Assembly (NCBI GenBank): GCA_020002185.1
Contig: CM034534.1
Span: 32,063,624-32,127,623, forward strand
Reading direction: 5' to 3'
DNA length: 64,000 nt
Origin: Paraescarpia echinospica
Lineage: Eukaryota > Annelida > Polychaeta > Sabellida > Siboglinidae
Made by a program: the position numbers and the translations under genes. A model generated the notes under the pieces. It saw only the letters and a list, made by a program, of their open reading frames with translations. It searched no databases and had not been told where the DNA came from. Below are positions 24,301 through 38,300 of the stretch, piece by piece. Each line of letters opens with the position of its first letter. The first letter of the stretch is position 1.

Positions 24301-27300
24301 AGTGCTTTGTAGTTTCTCGAGTGCGAGTGCTTTATTATTTTGTTTAACTCGTGGTGCAAGTACTTTGTGGTTTCTCTCGTAACTGCAAATAAAACTGTTT
24401 TTATACTATCACAAACTTGTGATGCAAATTATTAAAATTAGTAATCTCTGTGGATCTCTTGGTGCAAGCATTTTATAGCTTCTGTCTTCTGGCTGTGAGC
24501 ATTTGATAGATGTGAGCACTTTTTTAGGTCTTAGTATTTTTTAGGCGTGAGGACTTTGTAGCTTGTTGGTGTATTTTATATTTGTGAGTACTTTTTAGGT
24601 CAAATATATGAGTACTTTGGTAGGTGTGAGTATTTTATAGATATGAGTACTGTTGTTTCTCTTATTATTGGTGTGTGCTTCACAATGTTCTCTAATGCAT
24701 AGGAAGTACTTTATCATTTCACAATACATGTATTTTGGTAAAATTTATTTTAAAATTTATGGATTTTGCCAACTTTCTCAGTGTGAGTTCGTCGTAGTTT
24801 TTACAAATAGTTGGGGCAAATGTTTTATGGCTTTATCTATCGTGTGAATGCCTTGCCTTTTTTGCTAATGCAAAATGTGGTTGTTTTTAATAGTTTTTGA
24901 TAATTCGTGGACCTAGTATATCTTTCTTGCGCTTTCTCAGAGAAAATGTTTTTTTGCAAATTTTTACTAACACAGCTTGAGTGCTTTGTAGTCTTCGCAA
25001 ACTTGATGCAAGCACTTTGTAGTATGGTAATGCTTAATAGTTTTGCTAACTCTTTGCTAATACTCAATGCAAGTGCTTTATAGATCACTAGTATTATGTT
25101 TGCCTGCACAGAAGTGCTTTGCTGCATGGTTTTCAGTGTTGTGATGTAGTGGCAAGCAGTACCAGAATCGATGTTATAAATAATATATAAAATGCTATCT
25201 GTAAGTGTAGCGGAAAAAGTAGGACTGTTTTCTTGTGTTTGTGTGCGAATTAAACCTGTAGAGGCTATGATTACCACAGGACGATCAATCAGAAAGCGTG
25301 CAACATAACGGTGCTTTCAGCAGAAAGGTTGGTGGGACTCCGGTCATTTATCTTCACAAAATAACATGTCCTGGTTTAGTAGAAAGTCTCAAAGGGCGAT
25401 AATGCATGGTGTAGTGACGTGTATTGTCTGTGTGGTGTAATGTTAGTTAAATGTTATGTTTTGTAGTGATTTAATAGAAATTAATATAGCATCTGACACC
25501 GCAGGAGCTCTCAGGATTTTCAAAAAAAATTGTGTGAATTAATAATGTATTTAGCTAAAAATTAACATAAGTTAAGAGAAAAAATATATTAAAAAGTATA
25601 TAACACATTGCAGTTATTAAAACTGCTTCCGCAATTCAATTTTCAATTGTATCACTAGAATCCTTTCATACAAAACCAAATCTATCTAGTATCCACCAAG
25701 ACATGCTAGCTGGTTAGTAAATGGCCCCAGTTGATCCAGTGAGAAAAATGGCAACAGTAGTCCTACTCAATATACTGTAGAATAAGTTTGCTCACAATGC
25801 AACAAATGATCAAAGTGAATTATGTCAATATTTTCACAAACCCACGTACTATTTAGTAAATAACTTAAACAACACGTGTGCTACAGTTATTATCCTCAAC
25901 AAACTTATGTTTGGCTAAATGAATCATTGGGAGTTTTATGGATGGTTGCATAAGTTGGTAAAGTTAAGTGTTATGTATGTGGAGTGGTTCAGTCACCATC
26001 ATGTATCAAGGTGGAAATAAATTGACACCTAGCGAATGAAACATTAATACAAATTGACTCTAATAGCAATTTTTGATCATACAAATCACACATTCTACAT
26101 GACATATTTATGAGTAGAGGGGTTGTGCCAGTGCTAAATGCATCATGTTGTTTGAACTTGGTAAATATGTGTTACTAATTCACATTTGTGGCTATACTCA
26201 GTGTTTGAAGACTTTTCATATGGGTAGATTGTCAGTGTTAAATCGCACTCCACCATTAGTAGATCTATATAATGTTATTGTAACAGCTATATTCAGCAAT
26301 TAAAAAAATTGTGAAGACATTTTCTCAAAAATTGCTAATTCAAAACTTATAGCTTAATACAGCACTCTAATAACATTTGAAGAAATCTAACATTCGTTGA
26401 GCTAACGCTGTATAACTCTGTTTGTTTTCTGTTTTATTCTGCAGCTGTAATACTGGGAATATATACTTCAGCTGAAATAAATCCCTCATCTTTGATAATT
26501 TTGTCTAACTATATTCATACAAACATTTACAATAGTTTTAAAGTTTAATAAATGTTTTGCTGTATTTTACGACATTTCCACTGCCCACATGAACAGGTCT
26601 TAAAACACTGGCTGTACTAACACTCCATGACGTATTAGTTGCAGGTTTTATATGTGCAATGACAAAATAATGATCTCCTAGTTCAGGCAGATTTTAGTAA
26701 TTCTATTATGTGAGGACACATAGTAAGAATTTTGCGAATGTCTCGGTGTAATCAGATAGGTTTTTATTGACAATTTATTTTATTTATGGCAACATTAAAT
26801 GCAGCTCTTGTAAAAGGGAAATTCAATATTGAAGGGGACACCTGACTGTTTTATTTTACTTGTTGTTAAGGCCAGACACGGCAGGTAGATAGGATTATTT
26901 TTTAATTTGTGCAAACAGTTCAATTTTGTCTGCCCAAAGCATGAAATGGGTCTTACTGAGTAAAATAGATATTGAACTTTTTTCAGCCAGACTCCCCGTT
27001 TCCATGGTAACAAACAAAATGGCCACCATTTTGAGCAAATATTGGCAAATTTGGAAACACTGCCATTTTTTATTGAATCCATATATAGTTATAATTCGTG
27101 CAAATCCATGTTCTCTATAGATTATATTGTGCAATGATCAGAATATGTTTTTTTGGCAACAAATATGGCTATATCTTTCAAACTATTAATGATTTTTAAA
27201 AAGTGTCTGATCATTGCACAGAGTAGAATATGCTGAATGCCACACTGAAAACATTATTTATATAGCATAATTATTCCAAGAGATATCCCGTTTCCAAATG

Positions 27301-29300
27301 CAGAAATTTGAAGAAAAATGTTTTTGAGAAAATGGCTGTCAAAGATTGCATAATGGATTTCATTACATGATATCGACATGCTTGATCCATGACTAAAACT
27401 CACTTAGAGGTACGTAATTGTCATAGAAGTGAACTTTACTGATAGTATGCATACAAAGGTATAATAATCTGGCAGAAAACCATTTTCAGTATTTTTTGTC
27501 AAAAAACACCATTTCACCTGGGGTGTCTGTAAACATAAATACATAGTTGCCATGGAAATGGTTGTCATCTTGATTTTTGGGAACCCAATTTATAGAATAT
27601 ATTGTCACAACAGTACAAGGAACAACTTTGTAATATTCACCCAAAAGACAATGCCTGCAGTGACATATTTATTAAATAAAAATGCATTGTCATTATAATA
27701 CCAGAAATATAGTAGTCAACATTAAAACAAAGAATAGAATTGTTATGGCAAGTTTGAGAAATCAAAATGTTGACCCTTGCCTTACTGATTAATGCTGTAA
27801 GTATCCCCCCATACATAGTTTTGATTAAGGTAAAAGTAGATTTTTATGGGGAAATTGTGATAATTAATAATAATTTTTATCTAGATATGTAAAACATGTC
27901 ACTCTGGTGGTGTGTATTTTAGTGATGGTGTTAAAGGGACCTTATCTGTTCCATCACCCAGAATCATCCTTTCAAGGCAGGGAGTAGCAATTATTAGCAG
28001 GAACTTCAGTGAATCAGTTGTACTTTGTTCAGCTTGCAGTCTTGATTGTGGAAGTCACCACAAAATTCCAGGAACTTGCGTTAATGTTGCCTGTCTCCGA
28101 AACGGTTACATTTACAGTTTAATTGAAAGTTAAATCTACATTTCGCTGGCGCAGCATTCAAATTGTGAACAATGTTTCGGGTGTTTTAAATACAATTTAA
28201 TCCACAGTAGACCTACAACTTATTCTAGTATTGAGAATGTTATATATAAAAACAATGAGGAACAGACAAGGTTGGTTTAAGAAGGGGGTTTCTGAAAGAG
28301 GGGACAGCCAATACAGGGAGTGAAAGCCAATGCAGGGCTGTGACAGTCAGTAGACTCTGGCCAGTTCATGAATGTATTGAGTCAATTGTAGGTGATCATC
28401 AACACGGAGTGGGGAGCATTTGGAGACAACGGCGAGCTAGATTTCATCCGGACGGATCTGGACCACATGGTTGACAAATCATCACTCAATCCCAGGAAAC
28501 AAATGTAAGTTTTTTATTTAAACTGGGGTTTCCCAAGTTATTGTGGTGCAGGAGTGACCCCGGACCAGCAAATTTAAGATGGTATTACAAGGACTACTGT
28601 AATGACCATATGTATTGGGTCACTATGTTTTGGGACACCTTAATAAAGTAATTATTTGTTGTCCCTATATATTCAGACACACAGGATATTGAGCCATTGA
28701 GACACTAAAAAATAGTTAGTAGGAGGGTAATAGACAAGGACGACATGACGTCAGAACATACGTCCGTAATTATTGGGACTGTGAATATGAGATTTATTTT
28801 TTTGCACCGTATGTTTTGGAACAGCTGATAATTATAATTTTATTAATTTTTAATGTCCCAATACATACAGTCATTATGGTAGCTAAGATGCCCATCCTCC
28901 AGATGGCGCCACATACACACAAACACAGAGGCCGGTTTCCCGAAGTATGTTTTTTGTGACATAAATTTTCGCAGTTTTTTGTAATGTGCCCAGCTGACCA
29001 GTGAACAATTTACGTACCTCGGAACAAACAGAAAACATGTATAATGCTGCAGACAATCAATTAATATCCATTTAGCATCCAGTACAAACTCTAAAACCAG
29101 TCAAAACCCTTAACCAAAGGGAATTTAACAAAAGTAAAGGCGTTACTTTTCTTTCAAATGGAATTTTAAAAAGTAAAGGCGTTACATTTCTTTCAAATGG
29201 AATTTAAAAAGTAAAGGTGTTACATTTCTTTCAAGGGGTCATCGATTAATCCCAAAAAGCATTTAGGAAGAAAACATTACCAGACATACACACACGCATG

Positions 29301-29347
<47 letters not shown>

Positions 29348-32300
29348 ACACATACACTCATACCACCATGCATGCATAGACACAATAATCTTAGAAATAC
29401 TGACAGGATGGTTTTGTGGAACATCCCCTGGAAAATTGAATTCATATCCTTCCATTTCTTATTATAATTAATATATCAAGTTGTGCAATGAAGTAGTTTG
29501 GCTGAAAATTTAATAAACTTGTAATAAAGATAATTTTTTTATATGTTTGTCAATAAAAATGTAAAATAATGTAACAAAAATTACTGAGGCATCCTTGCGC
29601 ATTTGAAAGAGGGTTTTTATATTTTAGCCTATAATATTTGTTATTGTGACATTAAAAATAACCAAATATATTGATACACCTTGAGGCATATTGCTATATC
29701 ATATTGCTGGTTGTGTATTGATACATTGATTAATCTCTGCAACCCTGTCTTGCTTTAGTTTTGAGAAGATGATCTCAGGAATGTACATGGGCGAGCTCGT
29801 ACGACTTGTCATCATAAAGTGTGCGAAAGAAGAACTGCTTTTCAGTGGGAAGCTCTCGCAAGACTTGCAAACTCAGGGTCGTTTCTACACAAAATATGTC
29901 TCTGAAATCGAGAAGTAAGTCAGTGTTTATCTGCACTCTTCCACTGGGTGGGTATGAGAAACAGTCATCATAATGATAATGAAAACAATGTCTATATAAC
30001 CATAAAATATCTTAAGCATTACGTTGGGGGTATTGTTGTCACCACGTATCGCTGATACAGTGGTGCCATCTGGTGAGTGAAACATGTTCATCCAAAATGA
30101 CTAATGTTTGATTGTAAATATCACAAGTCCCACCCGTATCGGTGGGGGAGATTTGAACCAGTGATAAACACATAATGTTTTTTTGTACTTTGCGAACTTT
30201 CCTAAAACATATGATACTGTCCCTAAAACATTACGAGACCGTCCCTAAAATACATGAGACCATCCCTAAAACATATTATGACACCATCTCTAAAACATCA
30301 TGAGACCATCCCTAAAGCATATTATGAGACCATCCCTAAAACATTATGAGACCATCCTTAAATATATTATGAGACCATCCCTAAAACATTATGAGACCAT
30401 CCCTAAAACATATTATGAGACCATCCTTAAAACATATTATGGTGGTAAAGATGTAATAATAGGTATAATTTGTATTAGATGTACTGATTTTACTGTAAAA
30501 ACAATCAGAGTTTGAACTCTTAGTTCCCTATAATGTAGGCACTTCAATGAATTCCGCAAACTGGGACGTTTCGCGTGCGCCGATTCGCGATCACCGCAGT
30601 CCGTCTTGTTTGCCGGGACTGCAGTGATCGCTTTGTTTCAACTCATGTTTTAGCGCTCTATTTCCTGTCATTGACGTCATTCACTGCTGGGCCGCTGTCG
30701 AGAGTAAGTTGATATTCGTCTACGTCGTTTAAATTTTGAAATTTTACCATAATTAAGCTATATTACATCAATTTTACGACCACCTATGTGTTCATTTGCA
30801 TATATTTTATATATAGTCGCGGATAGCCTGAAATATTTTGTGCTTAGCGTCATCTATGAGTTTTATTTAGTCTGTGTTGAAAAAATTGGTGCTGCGTTCC
30901 GATGCGAAATATGGTTTTGCACCATTCAAAAAATCGTCACATTTGTAAGTTCTGTGTCTTGCGCGCGTCACTGGAGCGCGATGCCAGATGCAGATCATGA
31001 CTTAATCTATTTCTTTTGAATTAAAATCTACAAAACCAATACTATTTATATCATATTTAAATAATAACCTTGTCAATTCTGCAATACAGAATCTTATATT
31101 TAGGTTTGCTAGTTGTAGAAATATGGCAAATGCCAGCCCATACTACGGGCCAAGCATGGTAGTCTTAGCCTTAGGCCAGGGTTGGTTACTGCTTACTCTT
31201 GTAGTCTTGGGTTTAGCATGGCATATTCCATTATTTATGGTTATGCTTTATTTAGATTTAGAAATAATATAAATTTCATTATGTAATAATTGTAATTGTT
31301 GTTACCTATTAAATCAACAGTTTGTTAGAAAAGTTGTTTTTGTGGTCAGATACGTAAATTATTTGACTTGATTTGTTTTAAAAAGTGTTTCAAGATAAAC
31401 AGTCACTGCACAAAATTTTGTAAAACATGTAATGCAAACCATAAATGCCTTGATCAGTTGTAGCATCATTTGTTTCATTGTGTGACAACACGCAATACAT
31501 TAAACACCACAGTTTTACATCTCAAATATCACAATTATTATGAATTTATGTGTGACATAATGCGTTATAATATAATTTCACACTGCTCTCTTGGGTAACG
31601 GAGGCAGGGATGTGAAAAGTATTTCACAAGATTTGCATACAGAATCAAAACAGTTATCATAATATGATTCACAATTGCCTTTTTATTTCAGATATTGTTC
31701 GCAATTACATGCAGTGATCTGTGTTTGACTGTGAATGTACCGAGCCACAGCGTCGTCTGAATATGACATATGACTATTATGAGCAGAGCAGATTTCTTCA
31801 TGGCTTGACTCCCATGGGCCATGGGGAGTAATGCAGAAAGCAATCTTGCCTTTGGCGCATTTGGATTCAGCGACAGAATATTGTGAACAATTTATAAATA
31901 TTAGTTCATCAAGTTCATGTTAAAATGCAGAACATTACGTCATGAAGCAGTAACAATTGATTACTGGTGTGTACAGAGCCTGCAACAGTCATCCAACCTG
32001 TCATGACACAGTCACACATAGACACAGTGAACTAGGATTATGACTATTGTATTTCATTGTCATGTATTGATATGTTGAGTTTGTGTGATATTTAGCGAAT
32101 ATTTACTTATTAATAAAGTTACTGTTAATGCTATATGACTGGTTAATGTATATTTATTATAATGTTTAATGTGGTTATAAACATTGCATAAATTATATAA
32201 CTGTCTTCATAATTATGGACATTCCAGCCTTTCATCGAAATGTAGCGGTCAGTTGTTAGCGTGCTAATATTAGCCAATATTAACTTATTAATTAAGTTAC

Positions 32301-35300
32301 TGTTAATGTGAAATGACTTGTTAATGTATATATTTATTACCATAATTAATGTGGTTTACTGTGTGCATAAATTATACAAATATTTTCATAATCATGGACA
32401 ATATGGCCTTTTACTGAAATGTGTCGGTCTGTCGAGATCGCATGCTAATTACCCAATATTGACTAATTAAATTATTATTTATTGATTTGTTAATGACTAT
32501 TTATTACCATCATTAATGTGGTTATACACATTGCATAACATGTATAAATATCTTCATAATCATGGAAATTATGGCCTTTAATTGGAACGTATCGGTCTGT
32601 TGAGTTTGCATGCTACATTACTAAAATTAACTAATTAATTGCATTAATTTGGTTATAATTATTACTAAACATATTAAATATTGTAAATTTATTACTCTTG
32701 TCAATGTGTTTGAAAACCCTGAAAACAATATTTAAATATCTGTATAAATAAAAAAGTTATGACATTTTCATTTTAAAGCAAATGTTTATCCACAGAAAAC
32801 ACAAAAATGAGTCCATTTTGCCATTGTAAAAGATACACAAAAATTACGCCGTTTTTCCGTCTTAAAATCGCAATATATTTTGATATATTAAAGGTATCTT
32901 AATAAAATAAACAGTCATGTGATCCTTAACCTATTACCTTTAATTTAAGCCAATTCTCAATGTTCTAGCATGATATTTAATTTTTTTTTGAAGTGCCTAT
33001 ATAATGTTGCCACAAAGTGTTTGTGGTTGAAGGGTGGACCAAACGTACTGATGGTTAATGTTGATACTTGGTTTAAAGGGAATAAAAACATCTATGGCTT
33101 GAATTCATGTTATATTACATCCTGCTATCTATTTCCATGTCCACCAAGCCAAAAACAATCAAAAAAATCAATGAATTAGAAAATCCACATTTAATGCTGT
33201 ACATCCGGACATTTTCGAATATGCATATTTTTGGCGCGCTTTTCGGGATGCCGAGATGTGACGTCACTTATGACCCACACTCGCATCAGGCCGACCCTTT
33301 CCATGCATTCAGAGCATGTTTACAAGTATAGCTTTTGGGTCGAAACGAGCGTCAGAATGAGTTATTGTGCAATATTCCGATGAAATACAAACACTAGTCA
33401 TCACAGAGGAACAAGCAGTTATCTTACCGTTCCATATGAATCGAATTTTATTCAAAACAATGACTAGGTTTCGCCGAGCTTGGGCTCGTTTTCAAAATAA
33501 TTATATCGAATACAATCAACGAGAGATAATCTACATCAATAAACATACATAGCAAACATATATCGTATCCAGCTACAGAAAGTAACGTGTATAATCTCGT
33601 AATATCACTAGAATATCGATGTATGAAGGAGGAGTTGTATCATAACAACTTAAATCAGTGAGTGAATTTCTGTCGGCCCTGCTAGCTCAGTTAGTAAAGG
33701 GTTTGGTTCCTTAGCATTTATTTTGCAATCGGGTTACGCCGGTTCAAACCCCACACCAAACCGTTGATTTTTTTACACTTTTTGGTTTATGTTTTCGCGA
33801 AGTAATATAAACCAAATCATTTTTATACTATGATGTACTGTTTTTAAATATTTTGGTAGTAATTATTTATTCGCCACAATAATGAAAATATGGTCATTAT
33901 ATATAACGCGATGTTTCTAAATTTTATTTATCCAGACAGATCACCATTTGTTTTCACATATATAATTACAATATATTACCGTACAATATATATACAATTA
34001 ATAAATTATATATCCATTACATTATATTTGTTTGGATGAATAAAATTTAGAAAAATCGTTATATAATTCCCATATTTTCATTTTTGTGGCGAGTGACTGT
34101 CACTCACTGGTGTGGCCCCGGCTTGGGTGGCTTTAGGAGATTGTCTTATACGTGTGACTGTCACTCACTGGTGTGGCCCCCGGCTTGGGTGGCTTTAGGA
34201 GATTGTCTTGTACGTGTGACTGTCACTCACTGGTGTGGCCCCCGGCTTGGGTGGCTTTAGGAGATTGTCTTATACGTGTGACTGTCACTCACTGGTGTGG
34301 CCCCCGGCTTGGGTGGCTTTAGGAGATTGTCTTGTACATGTTACTGTCACTCACTGGTGTGGCCCCGGCTTGGGTGGCTTTAGGAGATTGTCTTATACGT
34401 GTGACTGTCACTCACTGGTGTGGCCCCCGGCTTGGATGGCTTTAGGAGATTGTCTTGTACATGTGACTGTCACTCACTGGTGTGGCCCCAGCTTGGGTGG
34501 CTTTTGGAGATTGTCTTGTACATGTGAATGTCACTCACTGGTGTGGCCCCGGCTTGGGTGGCTTTAGGAGATTGTCTTGTACATGTGACTGTCACTCACT
34601 GGTGTGGCCCCTTGGGTGGCTTTAGGAGATTGTCTTATACTTGTGACTGTCACTCACTGGTGTGGGTGGCCCCTTGGGTGGCTTTAGGAGATTGTCTTGT
34701 ACATGTGACTGTCACTCACTGGTGTGGCCCCTTGGGTGGCTTTAGGAGATTGTCTTGTATGTGTGACTGTCACTCACTGGTGCGGTCCCCGGCTTGGGTG
34801 GCTTTAGGAGATTGTCTTGTATATGTGACTGTCACTCACTGGTGTGGCCCCTTGGGTGGCTTTAGGAGATTGTCTTATACGTGTGACTGTCGGTACTGAC
34901 AGTCATCTCAATTCATGTTGCCTTTCGTTTTCCTTATCCAAATAACTTCTTTGATGCCTTTTGTTCTCCAGTTAAACTTAACCCCCTCCCAGTCTACATA
35001 GTGATACTTTTGAGTCATGTGATGTCTGATTTAGTTCATGATTCATGATTGCTGGTGTTTATGACATTTATTGTTATGTTTTCAGAGATGAAGAGAGTGA
35101 CGGTTTCACAAACACAAAGCAGATTCTTGACGAGTTAGGAATAGAGATGTACACAATGGATGATTGCCGTCACGTACAATACATCTGTTCAGTAGTATCT
35201 ACTCGCGCCGCCTACCTTGCATCAGCTGGTAAGAATTCTATTTTAAAACTCGAATGGCAATAGTTACAGAATCATCGCCAAAGAATATCTCATACTTAAA

Positions 35301-38300
35301 TTAATGCTCACTGATGTTAACAAAAATCATAACGCTAGCATAAAAATACAACAAATCAGTCGATTAATCAATTAATGATCTAGTGGCGCCACATAGCAGA
35401 GTACAATAAAAGAATGCACATAATTGACACCATGTGGCGCCACCATTTTGTCATTTTCACACTGGTTTGAGAAACTCTTTTTTGTAACCTTAACCCTTTA
35501 GACCTCAGTGTGTTTCGGTGTAAAGCCACTGGTTCCTCAGAGAATTAGGTCACATTCTCAAAATGTTTGGGAGTGTCCGTTTTTGTGGCATAGCTCTTTT
35601 ATTATTGAATTTCCATTATTGCAAGTTGTAAGGACTTAGAATGCTCTTCAAATATTGGGTGTAAATATGCTTTTGTATGAATAACAATAGTTGTCCATAT
35701 CTCGGTAGGCGTGCCAGTATTTAGGTATTTCATTACAACATGTCATATTATGAGTCATAACTTTTTTATGCTTCATTTCTTACTGCTACAAGTTGTGTTT
35801 ATTTGAAAGATAATTTAATTACTTACATTTTGGTATACATTTTTTTATTATATCTAAAATATACGTTGCACATACTGGAATACAATGGAAGCATACTTGA
35901 CAAATTTGCAAAGCTGAAATTAAATATGGGGTACATCACTGTACGGAGTCTACCTTAAAATGTAATTAAAACAATATTTTGGTACAACATATGTTGTATC
36001 ATAAATATTTTGCCCAAACAATATGTGGTAAAACAAAACCCTGTCGGACAATAATTTCTACACCGAACATAATGATTGACTGCTGTGTAACTTTTGTATG
36101 ATCAATATTGTACTGCTACAACTTTATTTTATTATAAAGAGCAGATAAATGCCTACACAATGATACCTGCATTGTTAAATTCTGATGGCTAGAATGATAT
36201 ATACTTCATTACTGTGGAATGGGAGAGTCTGGTCACAGGCACATGTAGCTGTCAAGTGTCAGCACTACCACCCCGGGCAGCCTCGGTCAAAACAACAAGT
36301 GAACAACAGGACAGTCCCACAAGTTACAACACTTACCAATCATGAAATAATACAACTACAACATCGTCATACAATGTCCTAATCGAAATATAAATAGCGT
36401 ATTGACTTCGTGCAAAAATAAGGAATACAGAATGCGGGACTGGTCTATTAGCGTGTTTACAAAATGGGCGTGAACGACCAGCTTCCCTGACAACAACAAC
36501 GATCGTCCAGCCGAAGTATCGAATAAAGTCGCAAATAATTACATGAACATCGATGTCTGAATCACTTTCTTTGATATCACTGTCATCACAGACACACGAC
36601 TTCTGCAGACAAACGACTAAGACCAACAGACGCCATTTTGTTCTCTCAAAAACTGGAGCAGCTTGGAAAAACGCATGAAACTTTGATAAGTCGAATAGCA
36701 ACATACACCAGAAATACCCACAATTCATTGCCAATATGTTAATGAGACATTTTGAATGTGTTTCAAAAGTATCCTCCAGAGTGCGCCTCTGGAATAGATG
36801 AAACTATGACGCTAATCTTTTCAGGCGGGTTTGGCCGACTTGAGGAGTTGGAACTCGGGCGGGTTTGGCCGACTTGAGGTCTAATGGGTTAAGAATATTT
36901 CATAAGCATACTGTACGCTAAAAAGAATGAATACGTTATTTTAATGTGATAATGCACAGTCATAGACATGTGATTGCTTTGGTCAATTACAAAATGGTTG
37001 TGGAAATTTGTAAGGTTTGTCATTGTTCATGTTTGTTCGAATTAGGTCAGCCATTCAAGATTGTAGATATACCACGACACGAGAGAGTTAGTTCCACACT
37101 ATGGTAATAAATTGTAGTATTATGATTTCTAAACAAACGACATGAATAAACTTGCTTGATAAATTCTCACATCATACCACGTATTTCATGAATATGCTGT
37201 TGTGAATGATCGACTATTGTCTGTCAGACATCTGGTACAAATCCTAAAACCACTAAAAGCCTTTAACCAATTTCATAAAATAGAAGAGTTACTTTTCTAC
37301 TGAAGGTCGTACATCAATGCCTGAAAGTTTGGAACCAAGAATGCAAAGTATCTAGGAGGAAACCTTTTTTGATCTTACATCTACAGATACATACACTAGC
37401 TTAATTAGTTATTTTGTGAGAACACGTGACAGTATAGCTGGCCTAACTTTCAACCGATTTACGATGTACAATTGTTTGCAATGACACACAGCCTTTATAT
37501 GATTTTCGAAGGTACAGTTGTACATGATTGTTATTAAACTTCTTGTTTACCCGGTTTACCTGTGCAGCCTGACTCGGAGTGACCACAGCCATAGACCTGT
37601 GTTGTTTGTTTGTTGCAGGCATCGCAACACTCTTGAACCGAGTCAACTTGCCAAACGTCACTGTGGCCGTCGATGGCAGTCTATACCGCTTCCATCCACA
37701 CTTTCACAATCGTATGATGGAGAAGACGAAGGAACTAATCACCACTGGCATGCAGGTCGGTGTTCTTCTGTTGACCTATCCATCACATGACCTGTTGCCT
37801 AGCAACACGTCCATCAAGCCATCAAATAATTTTTTTTTAATTTTGACTGCATTTCTCTTTATAATGAAAAAGCGGTAAAGTGTTTATAGTGACAACTGTA
37901 CGCAGTTATGCATGATCTTGGAGATGTCATTCCATGATAGTAATGTAATTCTCGTATATAACTGTTATCAACTTGTTATGAAAAGCAAAGCTTGATGGTA
38001 GTCGTGCACATCATTTTTATTGTGATCCACGACGTAGTGGATCTATCAGTTACGGTCATAGACACATTAGCAACAATGCTCATCCTCAGGATGGCGCTAC
38101 ATACACGCAGACACAGAAAACAATTTCTCAAAATATTTATACCATTTTGTAAATTTGAGCAGTTTTATTGCACGTTTTCTAAGATTATTGTTGCACGTTA
38201 GGTAAAGTGTCACCAGCTGATCATTGGACGGTTTACATATCTCGGAAGAACTGTAGGAAACACGCATAACGTTGGCAGCAAGAATTAACACTTTGGAGCG

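Noticed and set aside
29246..29455. Cys/Val-rich - strand frames over the CA microsatellite
   Set aside because: Dinucleotide repeat translation.
33671..33768. Functional tRNA gene
   Set aside because: Boxes A and B are present but the T stem and acceptor stem do not pair, so only a tRNA-like segment is reported.
34235..34899. Frames of 110-123 residues in the 60-bp array
   Set aside because: Repeat-derived; they end with the array and are not joined to HK exon 9, whose acceptor and phase are fully explained.
36333..36734. 133-residue - strand frame as a host gene
   Set aside because: It lies inside a TTAA-flanked transposable element, has no transposase core and no splice context. Kept only as possible element remnant.
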